Shown here piece after piece: positions 51,741 through 63,335 of a stretch of 64,000 nucleotides of DNA. Position 1 is the stretch's first letter; each line of letters begins with the position of its first letter. Below the pieces are notes generated by a model that worked only from the letters and a program-made list of their open reading frames with translations, was not told the origin of the DNA and ran no database searches. The stretch spans positions 124,001 to 188,000 of the forward strand of contig JADFUC010000765.1 of NCBI GenBank assembly GCA_019722365.1. The letters are read 5' to 3'. Position numbers and translations under genes: made by a program. Source of the stretch: Lithospermum erythrorhizon (Eukaryota; Streptophyta; Magnoliopsida; Boraginales; Boraginaceae).

Positions 51741-52958
51741 ATTAACACGTAAATACTCTCAAAATCTAAATCTAAATCAAATCGAAAATCCACTATATCC
51801 TTTCTTTTGGCAATGCTTCATCATTTACCTCCATGCTGGCCTCATCTACGTATTCGGTTCCATGCCACTACTTTCACCCCCTTCAATTTACTTCGATCAA
51901 CTATCGAGTCAATTGCCGATTTGGATCGAGTTGATATTTAGTCTCAAATATATAATTACATTATTTGTATACATTATTTTTAGAAAGTTATACATATATT
52001 GCACATTCGTTCTTAAATATGATAAATAATATTATACATTCGTTGCTGTTTTTAACGTCCAAATATGGACGAATGTACAATATTTATTACTTAAATCCAT
52101 TGAGTTGAAATGGATATTAGTGATCTTGATATGAAGAACTAACTTAGTTGAAATTGTTGGAGTTTATTTGCATCCCTCCAATCAATCACTAGTTTTTTTT
52201 TGCATCTAATCACAATCTTGGATGAAGATAATTAGTTATTATTAGAAACCAAATATGTCAAAGTACACTATAAAAGATAAGTAGCTCATTCTTAATATTA
52301 CTGTGTCCATCTCAATGTTTTAAAATTCAATCAATAAAGAAATTTTGAATGGTAATTGACGGTAATGAAGGAAGATATGAGAGTTAAATTCCACATGATT
52401 TTTGGCTTTTTGAAATATGTAAAGGAAAGATATCATTTTTCTTTTGGTAAGATTAGATCAACAATTTCTCAAAACATTTCCTTCTGTTGAGATAAGTAAA
52501 GATGTAAGCATGAATATTAAATGTACCGTCCGACCTATAAGTCTCCAGTTGTTCATCAATTATTCTTTCTAATCATTCAAGTTGTATCTTAATCAGCCAT
52601 TTGACTTATAAACAGTACTTTAACACCTTCTTAACAAATCATTAATTTATTTCAAGTCGCACCAAAATGATTGTCGTCTTTTGAGTTGTGGGGTCTTGTA
52701 AATCTTTCTCTCCAGTATTAAATAGAGTATTTATTTCATCATCATGTCCATAAAACACAAAAGGAATAAATCTATTGTCCATTTGGCTCTGACTGTACAG
52801 ATTTTGAAAGCTAGTCCTATTCCCGTCGTGTTTATAATGTACCGAATCTTAACCTTTAATTACAACTCGGAATCATAGAATTAAATGCTCAAATCCTCAA
52901 GTATGTGCATAGTAGCAGAACAAAAAATTAATTACCAAATGCTTCAATATAACTAGCA
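51741..52958. other. AT-rich intergenic DNA, no gene seen
   Basis: It may contain the outer part of the gypsy LTR up to about 52000. Otherwise there is no recognisable feature. Confidence 0.35.
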
Positions 52959-53160
52959 CACTACTTCAAAAAACACTCAAACGACGATTACTTATTAGAC
53001 GACAGTTTATAAAAAATACCATCTAAGAAGACTTAGACGATGCTTACTTAAAAGCAGTTAAACGATTCTTATATTACTTAAAAGAACTTAGACGGCTCTT
53101 ATTTAGTATATTACTTAAAAGAACTTAGACGGCACTTACTTAGCTAGACGACACATCTTA
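52959..53160 (+). mobile_element. CACTA-like transposon terminus with subterminal repeats
   Basis: It begins CACTACTTCAAAAAAC, close to the CACTACAA(G)AAAA ends of plant CACTA elements. It continues with short diverged repeats built on TTAGACGAC/TTAGACGG. The clearest unit (TATTACTTAAAAGAAC, then TTAGACGG) recurs at 53072 and 53109, period 37. Subterminal repeats of this kind are typical for CACTA ends. I found no opposite terminus, so it is an isolated or truncated end. Confidence 0.55.
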
Positions 53161-54900
53161 GGGCATATGTTTAGATGACAATTAAGAAAAATATTTGATA
53201 CAAGATGGAAATATTTTTTAAATATATTTATTTTTATGATTTCAAGTGTTAATTGGATACTTTATGCTTCGATATAATTATACACATAAATTTAGAAAAA
53301 CAATTGTATCTGAATTGAGTTTATGATAACACGAAATCAATCAATTAAGTATCTAAAAGTTTGAAATTTCAATACCATGGTTGGTTATCATCTTAAACTC
53401 CTAAATTTAAAATCGCAATTGCTAAATGCATGGTATGATAAATTATTATGATCAATTATCGTAGTATATGTGCAATTTGACTCATAATATTACAGATGAC
53501 ATATCAATAATTCGTCATACAGACTTTTAATGTTGGTGGATTCATTTATATTAATGACACTAGGGTATGGTGGAGAAGCCCAACTTTGGTCAGCAACAGT
53601 GATTCTATCATTTACGTCGACTTGAATACTCGATGATGAAAAAGATTCACTGTTCATTACCGGTTTGTAAGATCCAAACGGATCTAAAAAGACATAATAT
53701 TAGGTAATAAGTGTGGTTTGTGGTTCCTTCTTTAAGCTATGTTTCCTATATATATATATAAGCATTTAAATATGCTAATAGGGACGATTGCACTATTATA
53801 TAACTTGAAATAAGGACCCATAGAGGATTGGACACATAGCAAACACTATGTAAAAGAATATACAATATAATTGAATAATTACCCTATATTTTTCCAACGA
53901 CCTAACATAAAATATATGATCTATACAACCATTTTGACTCTTAAAAATCCTTTTTTCCATTTTGGTAACATTCAAACACTGTGATAATTAATTATTATAT
54001 TACATCTTTTTTCTTATTTTTGATTCATTTTACATTTCAATTCCCAAATTGAATGTCATCATCGAGAAATAAAGTGAGAAAATAAACTACTATTGATACA
54101 CGTAATAAAAAATTAAAAAGAATCAACATGTGCATTTGATATATAAAAAATGATCGGGTTTGCATGCGGGAGTATGTGTGAAAGACATCACATTCAAAAA
54201 TTTCAAGTAAATTTATAAGATATCGAGTTACTCTTTTATAACTAATTGATTTTAGGATGAAACCCAATAAATTCTTAGCACAAACCTCTCATGAATTTTG
54301 CAAGGTCTATATTTTACTAAACTTTACTTTATTAACCTCAAATTGGGTTATTATCGTTGCCCACTAATAAGATTGATAGTTATGGTCTTGATTTCTTTAG
54401 TAATACAAGTAGTACAGGATTTGTTTGCTGTGAAAATGACATATGTTGATTAACACTAAAAACCTTTATGGTTAAAGTTTTCAATTGAGATTTTAATAAT
54501 TCCGATTGTTTATTTGGTGTTTGCATCAGTTAATAATAGTGATCGTATTTGTTGTTTAGAGGTATCTATTCAAATTTATTTTGGTTATAGCCCCAATGGG
54601 TGCATATGGGAAAATGTTAACAATACCATCCATCCTTTCAGTTTTTAATAAATAAATACATTCTTATATCATCTATGGTATATTATAAAGAGGAAGTGCA
54701 TTACACTCCAAGCGCGGTCATAGACTAGTGGGTTTTGTTTTTAATTTTTTTTTTTTTTTTGTGTTTTGTTTTTTCCTTTTTTTTTATAAAAAAGCATTTA
54801 AAACCAAGTCCCACTAATCTGGCCCTCGGCGCCTCTCCGCTTCCGAAATAATACGCCCAAAGTTAGCTTAATCGCATGACGCTGGCCTCAATCGATCGTA
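53161..54900. other. AT-rich intergenic DNA
   Basis: No gene seen. A T-rich tract lies at 54738-54790. Confidence 0.35.
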
Positions 54901-54919
54901 ATCCGAATTCCTTTACAAT

Positions 54920-55880
54920 TATCATCTATGTGATCGATAAATTAATACTCGATAAATTATATTTTTTGGCGCACTCGACCAGGACAAAGTAAACCACACT
55001 AATCTGGTCCCCGAGATCCCCCGCCTTTAATACCACCCAGGAAAGTTGAATCGCGAACGCATTCCCCAATCGATCGTGACTGTAGATTTCCTACAATTAT
55101 CGATTTATAAGTAGATGCTCCCCTCGATAAATTAATACTTCGATATATTATATTTTTGGCCGGCCCCAAATAGGGGACAGGGTGCTAATTTCTTTTACAA
55201 TTATCATCCATAGTATAAACTCCATAAATTAATACTCGATTATTTAATAAACTCTCTAATATAATATTTTCACCTGGCCCACTTAAGTAATGCAGATGCT
55301 AAATTAATAATTCGCTTCTATTTTCGTCCTCTTTTTTCATTTTTTTTATACTACAAGAGAAACCTCTCGATAAATTAATACTCTAAGTTATTTAATAAAC
55401 TCTCTAAGATAATTATTTTTGGCCGGTCCCGATTCGATAGCAAATTAATAATTCGTGCTTAATTCATTCCTTTTACATTTTTTTTAATTTTTATTTATTT
55501 ATTTTGGAATTATCAATCATGCAAGTAAGCTCTGACAAGCAAGGTCATACGCTGGGGTGTTTGGGGTTTTTTCCCGTTCCTTCTTTTTTTGTAATTGCCA
55601 ACTACAGTAGAAACTCTATAAATTAATACTCTATTATTTAATAAACATTGTAAGATAATATTTCAAATGGTCTCGACTTTATTGCGCTGCTTAAATTTAT
55701 TATTCAGATATTTTCTTTTATTTTTTTAAAGAATATCAAGTACGTTAGAAACTCTATTATTTTAATTAAACCTTCTATGATAATATTTTTCGCACAAAAT
55801 TCCCGACTCGGCATTACTGGCTACAATTAATACTCTGCTAAAATTATAAGATAATACATTTTTGATAATTCAGCCTAAGT
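54920..55880. repeat. Cluster of related AT-rich repeats
   Basis: The motif (CTC)(G/T)ATAAATTAATACTC followed by a stretch ending in TATTTTTGGCC(G/C)G(T/G)CCC is repeated at about 54940, 55120, 55225, 55370 and 55615, with weaker copies to 55880. Unit spacing is 100-250 bp and copies differ strongly. A single relative occurs near 26005 (CTCTATAAATTAATACTG then GGGAC). It looks like a nested or tandemly amplified non-autonomous element. Confidence 0.65.
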
Positions 55881-56670
55881 TTAAAGCAACTCCAACTTTA
55901 ATTGAACCATTTTTGAGGTCATTAAGCGGCACAAGTCATAATTAGGGATTACTATCATCATAATTCGGCCATTATTTTGCAACTTCATATCTAAATTTAA
56001 AGCATTAAACTCGGGGTTCATGAACTATGTAAGAATTATGTATTACAAAACCATCGCTTGTCGATCATTAATCTTTGATGATATTATAACGCTTAATCCC
56101 CGTATTTAGATGAATAATATTTTGATCCACACCGACGGACCTCAAGTAACTACCTTTAAATAAACTACGATTCAGAATACCCATTTTTCTTGACAAAAAT
56201 ACCAAAAGCAAATTGATATATTCATTAAATATCTATAGTATAGAGAAAAGTAGCGAAAACGCTGCCCATACGTTTGGCCGGACGAGATAGCGCGATTTTT
56301 TTTTTTTTTTTCAGCTTGTTTCTTCTTCTTTTTCTTCAATTAATCTTAACATGGTGTCTAACGATTAATTTTATTTTTTTTTCTTTTTGTTCCAGACGCA
56401 ATATACCCATGAAAAATTGACAAAGATGGTTTTAATAAGAATGATCTAGACTTGTGTATTTTTACTTATAAGCCATCGAGAGATACTACAGTTATCAACT
56501 TTAAATTTAAGTACTCCACCAAAAACAAATAGAAGAGTAATTTTCATGATTTTTAGATGTATCATAAATCCCTTACCAGACCATTTCATGTGTCAAAATT
56601 AAAGATGACTCTGGAAATTATAATAGAATGAAATAAGATATTGAGATTTAGATTTTCAAGCATTGTTCAA

Positions 56671-56945
56671 GATTAATAATTATTTTTTCTTCTATAGTGC
56701 AGTTAGTCCCGGACTTGATTAATAATTATTTTTCTTCTATAGCTGCCAGCTTAGTCCTGACTCCCTGATTTATAATTATTTTTTCTTCTATAGCGCAGTT
56801 AGTCCCGGACTTGATTAATAATTATTTTTCTTCTATAGCGCAGTTAGTCCCGAACTTGATTAATAATTATTTTTTCTTCTATAGCGCAGTTAGTCCCGAA
56901 GTTGATTAATAATTATTTTTCTTCTATAGCCAGCTTAGTCCTTAA
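56671..56945. repeat. Minisatellite, six units of 45-50 bp
   Basis: Units start with GATTAATAATTATTTTT at 56671, 56717, 56767 (as GATTTATAAT), 56813, 56858 and 56904. Each continues CTTCTATAG and C(G)CAGTTAGTCC(C). Spacing is 46, 50, 46, 45 and 46. Adjacent central units are nearly identical. Confidence 0.93.
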
Positions 56946-58074
56946 TTGGCAGCCTTGTCAATTTGCTCAGTACGTATAACTAGTCACTTAGATAATATCT
57001 CAATAAAAAAATATTGGTTTAACAACTTATTCCCCTTAAAAATATTTATAAGAAAAAGTATTTTTCTAACATTAATTACTAATACTATCATTATCCTAAT
57101 AAATATAAAAATTATATCATTAAATTCGCTTCGAAAGTAGCTTCATATTTTCTTATAATTTTCAATATATAATTAAGAATAGTTGATATGGTATATTCTA
57201 ATATATACAAGTTAATACTCAATATATCATTAACCTAATGTTAGCGGATGGTTGCAAACTCTTAACATCTAATCTCAACTTTAGAACTCCCTTATTAGCG
57301 CCAGCGCCTCTAAGATGGGCCGATTCCTCGTAGTTATATATTTGACTTTCAGAATACTGAATAGTCAACCTCAATTAAATGGATTGTCATATCATCATTA
57401 TCCTCGATTAAATAGGAATAGATGAATGTGCTATGTATCAACGCTTTTGTGCCTCCTAAATAAATTTTTACCAGACCTCTCGATGATAAGCTAAAATAAT
57501 AAATTTATACCACCAAGAGTTAACTAGAGCCGAGCAAGTAGTAAACGCTCGCCTCTTCAATGCAGAATTAAAACGAAAAGATCTACTAAACCTTATTAAT
57601 CTGTTCTTGCCATTCCTCGCTGACACCCTCCACGATATTCACGTATTTAAACCTCTAAACACCGCACGCGATGCCACACTTCGACATGAAGTAAAATAAT
57701 ATTTTCCCCTAGCAAGTTGAAGACAATGCGTTACACCGTGCGTCAAGGTTGAAGAATGTGACATTTATTTTTTGTGTCCTTTCCATTTGGTAGTTTGTAC
57801 GAATCTTCTTCTGTGATTGGCTTCAAGAAGTATCCTTCTTATATACAACCTGCTATTTTAATCTAACCGCCCAAAAAAACAACGTACATTTACTTGTCCA
57901 AATTATTTAACTAATTCTTAATTATAGTAAAATATTATAAGTACCCACTAATTGAATTTCCAACAACATTGGCATATATATATATAATATAACTCCTTTG
58001 TATAGCTGCTTGTGTGGTGGGAACATCATGAACAATTACTAATAGGGAAACTGTATTTTTTTGACTCTTTAATC
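56946..58074. other. Upstream region of the 5-phosphatase gene
   Basis: AT-rich spacer with a short run of TA repeats near 57975. The promoter must lie here, but no element can be named with confidence. Confidence 0.4.
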
Positions 58075-61000
58075 ATGAAAACTCAAAGAAAAAAAACATC
58101 TGAGGTATATTTGATGTTGGTTTAGTGTTTTTTTGTATGTTTGGTTTGCTTAAGTTGGAAATTAACCATAGTTTGCATGTGGTGTGCAGGCTTTTTGGCC
58201 TTCTATTGTGATGAAGAAATGGCTTAATATTGCTCCTAAAGTTTATGACTTCAGTGAAGATGAAGTTGACACTGAAAGTGAAGATGATGGTGAGTTAATC
58301 ATATGTAATGATGGGGTATTAAATACTAACATGCATGATTAAGGTTGTAAGTATTTGTTTTTTAATCTATTATTGATTTTCCATTTGTTGAATTGTGTTG
58401 TTTATCAGCTTGCTCCCTCAAAGATGAAAGGATGCATGAGAATCGTAGTGTTAGAAGGCATAGTAATCACCAATCTGTATGTCATAATCTGACAATAGGT
58501 ACACAGTAAAACTCTTTGTTTCTTTGTATTTGCAATTCCCATAAACTTTGTTTTCGATGAGTTAATTGTCCATTTTCAGCTAAATTATCATGAAGATGGT
58601 ACTCAAGTACCTGCTGAGTGAATTGATTTAGATGTTGTGAGAGTTCCTGAAGAAATTAATTTGTGTTTAACTTGGGGGGTTCGATATAGGCCAAATTGTT
58701 GGTGTTATCATTCTCTTATGATCTTTTGTTCCAAATTGGAGTTTCTTGAGGTTCATTTTGCAGTTAACATATTGAGCTTGTTGTCACGGTTTAACCATTT
58801 GTTTCGTTGTATTCACAATTCGAATAACAAAAATCGCGTTAATTGTCCAGTTTCAGCTAAATTACCATGTTGATGTTACTGACATATTAGACCGAGTGAT
58901 TTGACTTTGATATTATGGGGATTCTTGAAAAAAAAATGAAATTTTAACTTGGGGACTTCCAATTAGGCCAGTTTTGTTGGTTTTATCAGTCTCCAATGAT
59001 CTTATGTTATGAATTCGAGTGTCTCGAAGTTCAATTTGCAGTTAACATATTGAGCTTGTTCTTGGTTTAGGGAAACCACCTAAAGGCCATTCGTTGAGGC
59101 ATAGGAGAGGAAAATCTGAAACTCTGCGTGCTCAGTACATAAATACAAAAGATGTGAGGTTGGAGCTAAACGATTCTTTTGATTCATAGTAGAGGACTCG
59201 CCGTGTTCTGTTATTCATATATTTATTTGCTATACTTTTTCCCTGTAGAGTTAGAGTAGGCACTTGGAATGTTGCTGGAAGACTACCAGATGAGAATCTT
59301 GAAATTGATGAATGGCTTCATATGGAAGAACCAGCAGATATTTACATACTTGGGTAAGCTCTTACAAAATAAGATTTTGGCCTTTCAAAGTTTCACAAAT
59401 TATGATTTTTTCGATGCGTACCATGATAACTGAATCTTAACATGCACAATCAAAGGCCTTCAAGCTTTGGTTCCGTACCTATTCTCTATATAGTTGACTT
59501 GTACGTATGGTATCTGGTTTTTCATATATCCACCATTGGAACAAGCAAACACACATCTTTATTATTATTCTTGATTGAAGTTATTAAAGGTTTTATTCTG
59601 ATTGCCCTGTATATGCTGAAATATTAACTGTCTCGCAGTTTTCAAGAGGTTGTCCCTCTAAATGCTGGGAACGTACTGGGAGCTGAGACTAGGAGGCCAA
59701 TACCAAAATGGGAAGCAATTATTCGCCGCACTTTGAACAAGTCTTCAGAATTGGAAACAAAGCCCAAAAGTTTTAGTGCTCCTCCATCTCCAGTATTAAG
59801 GACTTCTTCCGCTGCAGATATACTTGCAGATGTAGCTGATGCTCCTATAGCAGAAGTGGTAGAAGAGACCATGAGCTCATGTAAAGTGACTGGTGATGAC
59901 ATGATCAGATTGAAAAAGGATCTCCAGCTAAAGAGGATACATGGAAATAACTGCGGCAGCAGACTAGATTGGCCTGAAAGGTCATTGGACCCAACACCTC
60001 AAGCTGTTTCTTCTTCATTCAAGCTAAGAAGAGTATTCAGTAGTTCTGCAAGAGTTGGTTCAAGTTTTTTGGATGAAGCCTTAGCATCTGGTATCCAAAA
60101 TGCTTCAGCAGAATTTAATCAATTGAAAAGAGTGCATCATAGCTCTGGGAACTTGGGGTTGATGTTGATGGATCAGCCAGATAGCTTGGATGTGATAGAT
60201 TTATTGTCGGATTATTCAGAACACATTTCTGATGGGGAAGATGATAGTTTTCGAGGATTGTCAGATGATGAGCAGGATGATATACCACTAAGGGATGTGG
60301 TGAAGCATCACCAAAAGTATGTGCGAATTATCAGTAAACAAATGGTAGGGATATATGTATCAATCTGGGTTCGGAAGAGATTAAGGAGACGCATAAATAA
60401 CTTAAAAGTTTCTCCTGTTGGAGTCGGGCTTATGGGCTACTTGGGCAATAAGGTATTCCTCTTCCTTGCTTAACAGAACAACTTTCAGAACTCTAAAGTA
60501 TACATCTTATATTGAAATTGTAAGGGATAACTTAAGAAAAACACATGTTTTGCAAGCATATACTATGTTTCAAGTCATTGTAACTCAAGCGAAACACAGG
60601 GGTCGTCATCCATATATAATGAAGTCATTGGACTGTTCTGTGTGAATGAGAATCTGCAGTCTGAAGCTTTCGGCATAGCTCATTTTCTAAAAGCTTTCTG
60701 TAATGTTTCTGTGAGGACCTCATCCCTCCCACCTTCCATTTGCACAAAGGGAACAGATTCTCTCAAGTCTTGGCATTAACCTGCACATGAATTGTTTGAG
60801 ACTTCTTATGTAAATTGTCTCCATAGTAATTACTCATGTCTTTGAAATTTCTCAATATCTTGCCCAAAGTACTTAAACTCTAATTTCTCTAATCATTTGA
60901 CTATTATCACAGGGATCTGTTTCTGTTAGCATGTCACTTTACCAAACCCGGTTGTGCTTCTGGGTTTCTGTTCTCATTTGTCCTCTGGTCAAAGTGCGAG

Positions 61001-61812
61001 GGCGTCAAGAAAGGCGAATCATGACGTGTTAGAGATTTTGAGACGCACCCATTTCTCATCTGCCTTGGATAATGATCAACCTCTAACAATTCCATGTCAT
61101 GAGTAAGTACTTGGTCTTCCATATATAATGATTAATGCTATATTTGGGAAACAATAAATATATCTTCAAAGATAACTTTTTTGGCTGTTATTTCTTTGCC
61201 TATATAAATTTTTGTGGAAATGGATTGTTTTTAAAAAGGTTTTTCATCCAAACTACTGTTAACAGTCAGATATTCTGGTTTGGAGACTTGAATTATCGTA
61301 TAAACATGGTGGATGAGGAAGTAAGGAAGCTTGTTGCCAGCAAGAAGTGGGATAAGCTTCTAAATTGTGACCAGTTATGCGAAGAGCTGCGACGAGGACA
61401 TGTCTTTAATGGGTGGAAAGAGGGGATCATAAACTTTGCACCTACTTACAAATATGAATTCAATTCTGACAGATATGCGGGAGAAAATGCAAAAGAAGGG
61501 GAGAAGAAGAGATCCCCAGCATGGTAACGTAATTCTACCTAAATATTTAGAACTGTAAGCATTGTAGACAACTTTAATTAACGAACAAATTTGATGCCCT
61601 GCAGGTGTGATCGCATCTTATTTCTAGGAAAAGGGATCAGACAACTTTCCTACGATAGAGCAGAGATGACACTTTCAGACCATAGGCCTGTCAGCTCAAT
61701 GTTTGTAGTTGAAGTTGAAATCTTTGATCATCGTAAACTCCAGAAAGCCCTGCACGTCAAGACAGCAGCAGTGCATCCAAGGATGTTCGACGAAAATGAA
61801 GATTTAGAATAG
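58075..61812 (+). pseudogene. Type I inositol-polyphosphate 5-phosphatase, nine exons, frameshift in exon 7
   Basis: Exons: 58075-58104, 58190-58289, 58409-58498, 59071-59158, 59249-59353, 59639-60452, 60913-61102, 61266-61523, 61605-61812 (about 626 residues). Exon 1 encodes MKTQRKKTSE and joins AFWPSIVMKKWLNI, the typical N-terminus. The catalytic domain starts RVGTWNVAGRLPDENL. After a long acidic insert it has GSVSVSMSLYQTRLCF, IFWFGDLNYRI, SPAWCDRILF and [11 protein letters not shown], the last three being signature motifs of Mg-dependent inositol 5-phosphatases. It resembles plant IP5P1/IP5P2, which remove the 5-phosphate of inositol phosphates and dampen calcium/ABA signalling. In exon 7 the frame slips between CF (60959) and CSHLSSGQ (60968), a net +5 or -1. 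The uncorrected frame stops at 61027, before all three signature motifs. This could be a pseudogene or a sequence error; everything else is intact. Confidence 0.88.
58561..59065. repeat. Tandem duplication of about 277 bp inside 5-phosphatase intron 3
   Basis: GTTAATTGTCCATTTTCAGC at 58561 matches GTTAATTGTCCAGTTTCAGC at 58838. CAGTTAACATATTGAGCTTG at 58761 matches the same sequence at 59039. The two units are diverged but collinear and fill most of the intron at 58499-59070. Each has TTTCAG and TTTGCAG, potential acceptors. Confidence 0.88.
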
Positions 61813-63335
61813 CTATTATAGAGTCTAATAACGGATATATTTATAGGTAATTACAGAATATAAGATCCATCTTTTCCATCATATACATCAACACCAAACT
61901 GTTTGTTATCACAAAACGTGTCTTTTAATTTGATAATACGCTGCTATAGTGCCTTGCTGGGAGCAATGAAAATTATAAGAATAGAATCTATTTATCCTTC
62001 TCTATTAACTACATTGCATGACATTTGATTTTAAAGTAAAATTAATCCTAAGTTCTTGTCTGTACAATCAGGAAAATTGCTCGAGGATTGAGGTGATGTT
62101 TTCGATAGAGAGATGTCGATTTTACAGCGCGGTCACTCGTGCTTCTTTCAGAAAACCATGCAGACCATGTGCATTTTAGAGCTGGAGCATTGGTTTATTT
62201 TTAAGAAATGCACTCTCAATAAATTTGAAACTGCAAATCTTGTAAAGTTAAATCTATTTAGCCTGCATAGAAGAGTAAAGAATGAAAGAGAGGTTTTGAG
62301 TTGTAACTGGTGATGTACATTGTACATATCCATTCAAAATAACAAAATGTACATTGTACACACAATGATAAATTCAATAAGATTCAATGTGTGATTCTTT
62401 GTGACATATAGTTCATGCTTAGCTATCTGAAAATGAAGCGACCTCTTCCGAACAAAGGATGGAGAAAAGGAAAATGAAGTTAATATTCCCCTCCTATAGC
62501 ATGCCTATTTGGTATATATCTTATAGTATACCAAATAGGTATCCTCAACAAAATCTATATATGGACTAATAGAGGTTTTCTGACAATTATATTTAATGTC
62601 GTACAAGATTATAACCCTTGACATTTTTCATGAAATTTTGTGGATCAATGCATTTACCTTAAGGTTAGTGGGAGTAAATATATATTTTTAGTCCTTTATG
62701 TATAAATTGTATATGATATTTTTCTTCTCATTAGTGAGCATAGTTTACTAAACAATTTATCTCCCGTACTGATGAAATGAAAGATATGGATAACTAACTT
62801 GTTCCCTAGCATTGAGATTCTTCCTGCATCACATCAAAGAACATTAAGCTTGTCTCAAATGACCCTAAGACATAACACCACTGGTGCTAAGATTTGAAGA
62901 ATAAACCCTAAGAAGATCCTAAATCAGACATTCAAGTGAAAACCAAATCCATCAGTTAGAACAAGGTGTTAAAGTCCTTTACATATATTGTAGATTCTAG
63001 TATACACGTAGAGTAACTAAATCGATAATGACCTCAATTGTTAAATTTATCTTTCTTATGCTAATTATACAAAATGTCATGTACTCATGTATTTACGTTT
63101 TAGGTTATTCTAATAATAATTTCAAACAATAACACATTGATCAACCATGTAAGAAAAGTTATTTCATATAGTTGTAAAAAAGATAATCAAAGACCGATAG
63201 CTCCACCTACAACTCAGCAGTCATAAATTCATAATGATCCAATTCCATCTACACTATGATACAAAATATGTCCTATTTAGAAACCATATAAATTAATAGC
63301 CAAGAGAAGATTCAGCTTTAAACCATTCTCAATGA
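61813..63335. other. Spacer between convergent genes
   Basis: 3' UTR of the 5-phosphatase gene, then AT-rich DNA. The only clear structures are the palindromic TGTACATTGTACA at 62314 and 62348, and the inverted repeat at 62504-62539. Confidence 0.45.
62504..62539. repeat. Perfect 13-bp inverted repeat with 10-nt loop
   Basis: CCTATTTGGTATA at 62504-62516 pairs with TATACCAAATAGG at 62527-62539 without mismatch. It could be the core of a tiny MITE or a chance hairpin in the 3' flank. Confidence 0.85.
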
